DNA from: Massiliimalia sp050943535
GTDB taxonomy: Bacteria > Bacillota > Clostridia > Oscillospirales > Ruminococcaceae
Direction: 5' to 3'
Length of the DNA stretch: 64,000 nucleotides
NCBI GenBank assembly: GCA_050943535.1
Contig: JBMNPJ010000001.1
Coordinates: 248,001-312,000, forward strand
Positions 58,351 through 64,000 of this stretch are shown piece by piece; the first letter of the stretch is position 1, and every line of letters starts with the position of its first letter. A program made the translations under genes and the position numbers. Under the pieces are notes generated by a model. That model was not told the DNA's origin. It did not search any database and saw only the letters and a program-made list of their open reading frames with translations.

Positions 58351-59718
58351 ATGCACAAGAAAAAATTTGTGGCTTTTACGCTGATTGTTTTGATGCTGAC
58401 TTCTTTTTTTGTTCCTACTGTTGCCGCTGCGGTAACTTATGAACCTGAAAATACGCAAATATCCTGTGAGTCTGCCTATATGGTCAATTTGGATACGGAT
58501 ACACCTATTTATGCGAAAAATGAGGACGAGATGCTTTGTCCGGCATCCTTAACCAAAATTATGACAGCCACGCTGGTTTTAGAATCTTTGTCAGAAGAAC
58601 AGCTTCAGACAAAAATTCCCTGTCCGGAATCTATTATGAACGATCCCTACTGGGTGAATGCTTCTGCTTCTATTTCTGGTTTTGTAGCAGGGGAAGAGGT
58701 GCGGATCATTGATCTGCTGTATGCTTTGATTTTGCAGTCCGCTTGTGAAATTGGGGATGTACTGGGAGATTATGTAGGCCGAGAAATTTATGGCGGTGAT
58801 ATCCAGACTTTTATTGATAAGATGAATACCCGGGCAAAAGAACTGGGATGTGAAAACACTCATTTTGTCAACACCCATGGCCTGCATGACGATAATCAGT
58901 ATTCTACTGCTTATGATTTGTATTTGATTACCAAGAATGCATTGGAATATCCTTTGTTCCGGGAAATTGCAGGAACAGCAGTGTATGAAGTGGCTCCTAC
59001 TAATAAAACCCCAGAAAACAAAAAACTGATTCATACCCATCAGATGCTATTCTCCTCTTCTGAATATTATTACAAGGCAGCAAAAGGGGTAAAAACAGGG
59101 ACGACAGATGAAAATACACAGAATCTGGCTACTCTGGCAGAACAAGATGGATTCAGCTATTTATTGATTGCCATGGGCGGTTTAGATCGGAATGAGGCTG
59201 GAGTACGAACTTATACGGTGTATAAAGATTCTTTAAATCTTTTGAAATGGGCGTTTAACAGTTTTGAGATCCGAAATGTTTTAGAAACCAAAGATCTGAT
59301 TACAGAGATTCCGGTTCGGCTTTCTACCACAAAAGATCACATTATTGCTCTTCCAGCTGAAGATGTTTCTCTTTTAATGCCGGATAGCATTGATTTGAGC
59401 GCCATTCAGCGGATTCCTCATGTAGACAAGGTGATGGATGCTCCCATTCAGGCAGGAGAAAAAATTGGAACACTGGAGTTAAAATTAAAAGATGAAACTT
59501 TGGCCACTGTCGATCTGGTATCTGATTCTACGGTAGAACGAAGCACCTTTTTGTTTATTGGTGATCAGATCCGTAAGTTTTTTTCTCAGCCCATTATCAA
59601 AATCGCATTGATCTTATTGGTAATACTGATTATCGCTTATGTGATTTTTGCTACATGGTATAACAAAAAGAAAAAAGCTCGCCGTTCTCCTTATCGAATG
59701 TCTAACCGCAGAAGATAA
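58351..59718 (+). CDS. D-alanyl-D-alanine carboxypeptidase family protein (DacA-like)
   Basis: 455 residues. Signal peptide HKKKFVAFTLIVLMLTSFFVPTVAA; peptidase S11 domain with SxxK at 66-69 (SLTK) and KTG at 248-250 (GVKTGTT). The middle motif is SAC (130-132), where SxN is expected. The PBP5-like C-terminal beta domain (~285-405) is followed by a transmembrane helix (~415-440) and a basic tail, so it is anchored by its C-terminus. It trims the D-Ala of peptidoglycan stem peptides; SAC may change activity. ATG at 58351 with GAGG upstream. Confidence 0.9.
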   Translation: MHKKKFVAFTLIVLMLTSFFVPTVAAAVTYEPENTQISCESAYMVNLDTDTPIYAKNEDEMLCPASLTKIMTATLVLESLSEEQLQTKIPCPESIMNDPYWVNASASISGFVAGEEVRIIDLLYALILQSACEIGDVLGDYVGREIYGGDIQTFIDKMNTRAKELGCENTHFVNTHGLHDDNQYSTAYDLYLITKNALEYPLFREIAGTAVYEVAPTNKTPENKKLIHTHQMLFSSSEYYYKAAKGVKTGTTDENTQNLATLAEQDGFSYLLIAMGGLDRNEAGVRTYTVYKDSLNLLKWAFNSFEIRNVLETKDLITEIPVRLSTTKDHIIALPAEDVSLLMPDSIDLSAIQRIPHVDKVMDAPIQAGEKIGTLELKLKDETLATVDLVSDSTVERSTFLFIGDQIRKFFSQPIIKIALILLVILIIAYVIFATWYNKKKKARRSPYRMSNRRR

Positions 59719-59734
59719 TGTTGTAAAAATTAAT

Positions 59735-59775
59735 AGAAGTGTTGCATGACCGTTGGTTTGCAGCACTTCTTTTTT
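59735..59775 (+). terminator. Terminator after DacA-like gene
   Basis: Stem AGAAGTG-TTGCA/TGCAG-CACTTCT, T7 tail. Confidence 0.82.
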
Positions 59776-59945
59776 TATGAAAACTTTCTATTTTGTTAAA
59801 TTTTTGTTGCCAATAGAAACATTTTCCTGTATAATGAAAAACAATTGGGAAATTCCCAGCTTCCTTTTGATGGCTAAAAAGAACAAAAAATACCATTGTC
59901 AGATGGGGAAGAAAATGATTTTATTATTAGAGAGAGGGGAAAGAT

Positions 59946-61436
59946 ATGGAAAATATGATCACGTTTATATCCTTTGTGATATATTTCCTTTTAATGCTTG
60001 GGATAGGCATTTATTTCTTTGCGAAAAATCGAAATTTGGGAGATTACTTTTTAGGTGGCCGTCAGCTGAACAGCTGGGTAACCGCTATGAGCGCTCAGGC
60101 ATCTGACATGAGCGGATGGCTTTTGATGGGTCTGCCTGCTGCAGCATATGTATCCGGGTTAAATGCTGGCTGGATTGCAGTTGGTCTTGCATTGGGAACC
60201 TACCTTAACTGGAAACTGATTGCAGCTCCGCTCCGTAAATTTACTGCAGTTTCCGGGGATGCGATTACCATTCCTCAGTACCTGCAGAATCGCTTTTTAA
60301 GCAATTCTACAGCAATCCGCAGTATTTGCGCTGTTGTTATTTTTGTGTTTTTCTTAATTTACACAGCATCTGCGTTTAACGCAGGGGCAAAGCTGTTTGA
60401 ACATGTATTTGGCATGGATTATCATGTAGCATTGCTGCTTGGTTCTGTTATTATTATTGCTTACACCTTCCTGGGCGGATTTCTGGCAGTTTGCTGGACT
60501 GACTTTATTCAGGGAATCCTTATGTTTATTGCGATTATCATTGTTCCGATTATTGCAGTTACAGCAATTCCGGATTTCAGTATCGCTTCTTTGGCAGAAC
60601 TGAACAATGGATCCTTTTTAAATCCGTTTTTGACAGAGGACGGTACCATTTCTGTACGGGTTATTTTGTCTAACTTGGCTTGGGCTTTGGGATATTTTGG
60701 TATGCCGCATATTTTGACCCGCTTTATGGCAATTAAATCCAGTGATATGATTAAAAAATCCAGAATTATCGCCATTGTTTGGGTTGTAATTTCTTTGTCT
60801 GCTGCTGTTATGGTAGGGATTTTTGGATATGCCTATATGAGTTCTATCGGAGTGGATTACAGCTCTAAAGCTGCGGCAGAAGTTATTTTTATGGACCTTG
60901 TTATGAAGCTGGCTCCAGCTTTGTTGGGTGGTGTGCTGCTGTCTGCAATTTTGGCGGCAGTTATGTCTACTGCAGACAGTCAGTTGCTGGTAACCGCTTC
61001 TGCTGTTTCCAACGATTTTTATCAGGCTTTGTTCCGCAAGGATGCATCTGACAAAGAACTGATGCGGGTAAGCCGGATTGCGGTACTCCTGATTGCGGTG
61101 CTGGCATTTGGTATTGCTTATGACCCGAACAACTCTGTTATGGATTTGGTTTCTTATGCATGGGCTGGTTTAGGTTCCGCTTTTGGTCCTGTAATTGTGC
61201 TGTCACTGTTCTGGAAGAGAATGACCCTGAAGGGAGCAATTGCTGGACTGATTACCGGTGGTGCTGTTGTACTGATTTGGGAAACTTTGGCTTTGGAAGC
61301 TGCAACAGGCATTTATTCTATTATTCCAGGTTTTGGACTGGCTTTGATTATGATTGTGCTGGTTTCCAAATGGGATAAAGAACCTTCCAAAGAGGTATAT
61401 GAATTATTTGAAAAAGCGAAAAAAGCCAATCTTTAA
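59946..61436 (+). CDS. putP: Sodium/proline symporter
   Basis: 496 residues, 12-13 helices of the SSS family. PutP features: GIYFFAKNRNLGDYFLGGRQL, LNSWVTAMSAQASDMSGWLLMGLP and MSTADSQLLVTASAVSNDFY (Na+ site). Imports proline with Na+. GAGAGGGG ribosome binding site. Confidence 0.94.
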   Translation: MENMITFISFVIYFLLMLGIGIYFFAKNRNLGDYFLGGRQLNSWVTAMSAQASDMSGWLLMGLPAAAYVSGLNAGWIAVGLALGTYLNWKLIAAPLRKFTAVSGDAITIPQYLQNRFLSNSTAIRSICAVVIFVFFLIYTASAFNAGAKLFEHVFGMDYHVALLLGSVIIIAYTFLGGFLAVCWTDFIQGILMFIAIIIVPIIAVTAIPDFSIASLAELNNGSFLNPFLTEDGTISVRVILSNLAWALGYFGMPHILTRFMAIKSSDMIKKSRIIAIVWVVISLSAAVMVGIFGYAYMSSIGVDYSSKAAAEVIFMDLVMKLAPALLGGVLLSAILAAVMSTADSQLLVTASAVSNDFYQALFRKDASDKELMRVSRIAVLLIAVLAFGIAYDPNNSVMDLVSYAWAGLGSAFGPVIVLSLFWKRMTLKGAIAGLITGGAVVLIWETLALEAATGIYSIIPGFGLALIMIVLVSKWDKEPSKEVYELFEKAKKANL

Positions 61437-61458
61437 TGGTTTACATAAGGAAATGATT

Positions 61459-61490
61459 GAAAACTTGCGATGAAAAAATCGCAAGTTTTC
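61459..61490 (+). terminator. Hairpin after putP
   Basis: 12-bp perfect stem (61459-61470 with 61479-61490) 20 bases after the stop, with a weak T-tail. From 61491 to 61772 no gene is seen; a loose AAGACAGG/CCTGTCTT pair occurs at ~61590-61640. Confidence 0.65.
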
Positions 61491-61772
61491 GTGCTTTTAG
61501 GGACATTTTCCCGCAATTCTTTGATATCAGGATGTAAATTCTCTAGAAAAACAGTAAGTTGATAATAAAAATTGGTGTGCTGAATGTTAAGACAGGTATT
61601 CTGGATTCTGGAAAATGGATTAGGGATGCCTGTCTTTGTCTTGGTTGGAGTACTATACCTGACAGTTATCAGGTTGATGTCAACAGTGAATGGGGCCAAT
61701 AATATTTGGTAATTAAAAAATTTACGGTTATAGAATACACTGCAGTAAACTTTTATTGTCCCAGATAGAAAG

Positions 61773-61806
61773 AACACCCTCAGTCCAAAATAGGACTGAG
61801 GGTGTT
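61773..61806 (-). terminator. Terminator after SASP gene
   Basis: 13-bp perfect stem (61774-61786 with 61793-61805), downstream of the leftward SASP gene. Confidence 0.85.
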
Positions 61807-61851
61807 TCTGTGTCTTTTTTAAAGCTGATAGTTGTCAGCAGGAAGGTAAGC

Positions 61852-62064
61852 TTATTTTACAGAGTTTTCGTAAGCTTCGATCATTTTCTTAACCATCTGA
61901 CCGCCGATAGAACCAGCCTGACGAGAGGTTAAATCGCCATTGTAACCCTGTTTCAGGTTTACGCCAACTTCGTTAGCAGCTTCCATTTTGAAACGGTCCA
62001 TTGCTTCTCTTGCTTCTGGTACAACCAGTCTGTTGTTGCTTTTTTCAGTATAAGATTTGTTCAT
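61852..62064 (-). CDS. Alpha/beta-type small acid-soluble spore protein
   Basis: 70 residues from the ATG at 62064 (AAGGAGTG upstream). Both SASP motifs are present: KMEAANEVGVNLKQGYNGDLTSRQAGSIGGQMVKKMIE, with the GPR protease site in the EAANEVGV region (standard FA-E cleavage context altered to MEAANE). It coats and protects spore DNA. Upstream on the minus strand TGATA and AATACTA are spaced like a sigma-G promoter (weak evidence). From 62065 to 62349 nothing else is seen. Confidence 0.95.
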   Translation of the reverse strand: MNKSYTEKSNNRLVVPEAREAMDRFKMEAANEVGVNLKQGYNGDLTSRQAGSIGGQMVKKMIEAYENSVK

Positions 62065-62349
62065 AATATTTTTTGCACTCCTTAAATTCATTTCATAATC
62101 AAACGTTTTGTTTGTTGTTTTTTCTTGCGTTTGTAGTATTATTATCTTCTTGGTGTATCAAAATATCACAGGAAAGTTTTGGCGAAAAAATGGGAAAATG
62201 GTGGAAGACTTCATTTTGTTTTTATTTTATAATTGTACAATGATATTTTTTCACTTGTTTACTGCAGTTTATCTTTATGGAATGTAAATTGAATCAATGC
62301 TTCATAAAATGCATAATATTTGTTTTTCATTGAGTTAAAATTTTTTTAT

Positions 62350-62391
62350 AAAAAGACGGCAAGCGGGCATTAACCTGCCTGCCGTCTTTCT
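62350..62391 (-). terminator. Terminator of SipW cluster
   Basis: Stem AAAGACGGCA/TGCCGTCTTT (62352-62361 with 62380-62389) with inner pairs, T-run on the minus strand. Confidence 0.85.
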
Positions 62392-62426
62392 CGATAATTA
62401 GATGCTCTTTACTACAATGAGTCTGG

Positions 62427-63053
62427 CTATTCAGTCTCTGTAAGTTTTTCTGTATCTGTGGTTGTTGGGGAAGAAACCATGTTATCATTTTGTGTTGAAG
62501 TGATTTCTTCCTCAGGGGGAGTTTTTTCATCGGGAGTAGTTTCCTCGATAGGAGCATTTTCCTCCTCAGGAGTGGTTTCCTCAACGGGTTCCTTACCATT
62601 CATATGGTCTGGATTTAATTGTCCGCTTGCAATAACCGTAACGGTTCCTTGGCTTTCTGCAAGTAAGGTATCCGCAATGGAAAGTAAGCCTGTTTGCGGA
62701 TCAAAAGAGATTCCTTCCGGATTATTCAAACCATTGGTAAAAACGGAATATGTATTTTCTCTCAACATCACGGTAATGCTTTCTGGTAATATATAGCCTT
62801 CTACTGCAGACAAAACGAGTCCGTCCTTTTGCGGTATAGCTTGTATATTGGTAAGCTGCAAAGTCCAGTTGTCAGCTGAAAAAAGATCAGCTTCCTCTTT
62901 CTGTTCCGGACAATCTACTTTCAGTGTGATGTGTATATCCTCTTGCCATACATACTTACTTTCTGTAATTGCAGAGGGGAAGGTAACCAGTGCTGCCAAC
63001 AAAAGGAGAGAAAGAACCATAGGGAAACGAATTCGTGAAAAAAAGTTTTTCAT
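62427..63053 (-). CDS. Exported protein of SipW cluster with Pro/Glu/Thr-rich tail
   Basis: 208 residues, ATG at 63053 with AAAGGAGG. N-terminal signal RIRFPMVLSLLLLAALVTFPSA; a folded part (~30-140) of beta character (WTLQLTNIQAIPQKDG, VFTNGLNNPEGISFDPQTG); then an acidic tail with repeated EETTPxEE units (~155-208). No cell-wall anchor motif is present. Last gene of the SipW operon, so probably a companion of the fibre-like surface protein. Confidence 0.65.
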   Translation of the reverse strand: MKNFFSRIRFPMVLSLLLLAALVTFPSAITESKYVWQEDIHITLKVDCPEQKEEADLFSADNWTLQLTNIQAIPQKDGLVLSAVEGYILPESITVMLRENTYSVFTNGLNNPEGISFDPQTGLLSIADTLLAESQGTVTVIASGQLNPDHMNGKEPVEETTPEEENAPIEETTPDEKTPPEEEITSTQNDNMVSSPTTTDTEKLTETE

Positions 63054-63069
63054 CGGTTTTCTTCCTCCT

Positions 63070-63612
63070 TTAGTTAATTTGCTCCGTATAAACTGAAATC
63101 GTTATGGGAAATTCAGCTATTCCGGGTGTTTTATACTCATCAAAATTACCTATAAACGTCAATTGATGGGGAATACTTTGATGCTTATTCGCTTCGAAAG
63201 TTCCTGCATTTGAAAATGTGTACTGATTACCAGTATTTCCTGAATAGGGCTTTCCATCCAGTTTCATGGTGATTCCGTTAGGTAGTGCTTTATCCAATGT
63301 CACCACTACATCATACTGCATAGCCACTTCGGATGCGCCATTGGACACACTAAAATTAAATTGATTTGTTACCGTCTTGTCGGCACCATCATCGGGACAT
63401 TTCAGTTCTATTACTATATTTGAATTGTGAGAGACAGACACAATTCCTGCTGCCACGCGGGCCTTGTCACTTCCATTTGCTGAGGAAATATAGCTGGAAA
63501 AACTTACTCCTGTCCACAATAATGTACACACAATCAGATAGATTAGAGATACAGGAAGCAAAAATGGAAATTTTTGTTTTTTTAACGGTTGGCTTTCCCG
63601 TCTTATTCTCAT
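63070..63612 (-). CDS. SipW-dependent surface protein
   Basis: 180 residues; ATG at 63612 with GGGGAGG, one base after the sipW stop. Long signal (PFLLPVSLIYLIVCTLLWTGVSF) followed by SSYISSANGSDKARVAAG, like the cleavage region of TasA/camelysin-type SipW substrates (short Ser/Thr stretch, SDKAR). The mature part is beta-rich with MQYDVVVTLDKALPNGITMKLDG. Likely cleaved by the adjacent peptidase. Confidence 0.75.
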   Translation of the reverse strand: MRIRRESQPLKKQKFPFLLPVSLIYLIVCTLLWTGVSFSSYISSANGSDKARVAAGIVSVSHNSNIVIELKCPDDGADKTVTNQFNFSVSNGASEVAMQYDVVVTLDKALPNGITMKLDGKPYSGNTGNQYTFSNAGTFEANKHQSIPHQLTFIGNFDEYKTPGIAEFPITISVYTEQIN

Positions 63613-63613
63613 G

Positions 63614-64000
63614 TTACAATTCCTCCCCATCTGTTTGTTCTCTCCGTCTTTGCAAGAAGCAGGGGAGTCCAAGCATTAAAAGACCTGTAAAAATTAGTAT
63701 TGTTACGCCAAAAGGTGTTTTCAAAAAAGAAAGAACAGTTCCTATATTGGGAATTACTCCAACAACACGGCCAACAACTGCTTCCGGAGTTACCGTATCC
63801 AAGTCTGCGGCATTGTTGGCATCTCCCTGAGTCACATAGCCTTGATCTGTAATGGCAACAATGCGGTGTGTTGTAAGATTATCCCCATTTTGGAAGGTAA
63901 TAATGTCGCCTTCCTGATAACCTTTCTGAACGTGATTGATTATCAAATCGTCCACCGAAAGAGCAGGTTCCATACTGCCGGAGGCCACCACAGCGGCAGA
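63614..64000 (-). CDS. sipW: SipW-type signal peptidase I (5' end outside window)
   Basis: At least 129 residues visible; the frame runs off the right edge. Signal peptidase S26 of the ER type: nucleophile Ser in ASGSMEPALSVDD and a His in TTHRIVAIT where bacterial SPases have Lys; GDANNAADLDTVTPEAVVGRV follows, then a C-terminal transmembrane helix (TPFGVTILIFTGLLMLGLPCF). It processes TasA-like precursors. It is coupled to the downstream substrate gene. Confidence 0.9.
   Translation of the reverse strand, partial: SAAVVASGSMEPALSVDDLIINHVQKGYQEGDIITFQNGDNLTTHRIVAITDQGYVTQGDANNAADLDTVTPEAVVGRVVGVIPNIGTVLSFLKTPFGVTILIFTGLLMLGLPCFLQRRREQTDGEEL

Overview
The window looks like chromosomal DNA of an anaerobic, endospore-forming Clostridia-class Firmicute, most likely an Oscillospirales/Ruminococcaceae-type gut bacterium (inference). 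Supporting signs are spo0A with spoIVB nearby, an alpha/beta-type SASP gene, a [FeFe] hydrogenase with ferredoxin-type partners, an ispH gene fused to ribosomal S1 domains, Gram-positive ribosome binding sites, sigma-A type promoters (TTGACA/N17/TATAAT) and moderate-to-low GC. No rRNA, CRISPR array or intact insertion sequence was seen.

Layout. 1-6.1 kb: two URO-D-fold proteins, a NERD protein with a 43-residue membrane protein, a sugar acetyltransferase, a DUF378 protein, acetate kinase and divergent tmcAL (which uses acetate for tRNA modification). 6.1-10.1 kb: a hydrogenase module made of a NuoF-tail/GltD-like flavoprotein overlapping hydA, behind a promoter that carries a Rex-like site. 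10.2-13.9 kb: a heterodimeric ABC exporter, with three 19-bp tandem repeats upstream. 14.3-22.9 kb: DivIVA-like protein, lone fumarase beta subunit, RpiR regulator and HI0933 flavoprotein, the cmk-plsC-ispH/S1 operon, and an AAC(3)-like acetyltransferase. 23.1-26 kb: nagBA and an MscS channel.

26-37 kb is the most unusual part. It has a Spo0A paralogue with Glu in place of the phospho-acceptor Asp56, the genuine spo0A, spoIVB, a NUDIX hydrolase, a cytidylate-kinase-like protein and a small membrane protein behind LexA-like boxes. This block lies between two near-identical tRNA-Ser(GGA) genes in inverted orientation. Inside it, a 74-bp direct repeat of the 3' end and terminator of tRNA-Gly(CCC) brackets a 3.7-kb AT-rich island. 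The island carries a secreted cell-wall-binding-repeat protein, a leader ORF with a terminator, and a pseudogene, but no integrase.

37-64 kb: DUF362 ferredoxin, Vat-like acetyltransferase, a 2-hydroxyacid dehydrogenase with a BilS-like flavodoxin, NSS transporter, hpf, potABCD, L-serine dehydratase (sdaAB/sdaAA), thiT behind a TPP riboswitch, uxuAB for hexuronates, a GH13 glucosidase, an EFR1-type ferredoxin, a hairpin-rich intergenic element between two copies of one terminator, a metallophosphoesterase, a DacA-like carboxypeptidase, putP, a SASP gene, and a SipW signal peptidase with two surface-protein genes running off the right edge.

Together the genes describe a fermenter that makes acetate and H2, takes up polyamines, thiamine and amino acids, degrades amino sugars, hexuronates and alpha-glucosides, and sporulates. 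Start codons were chosen from visible ribosome binding sites. All family calls are from reading motifs; no database search was run.
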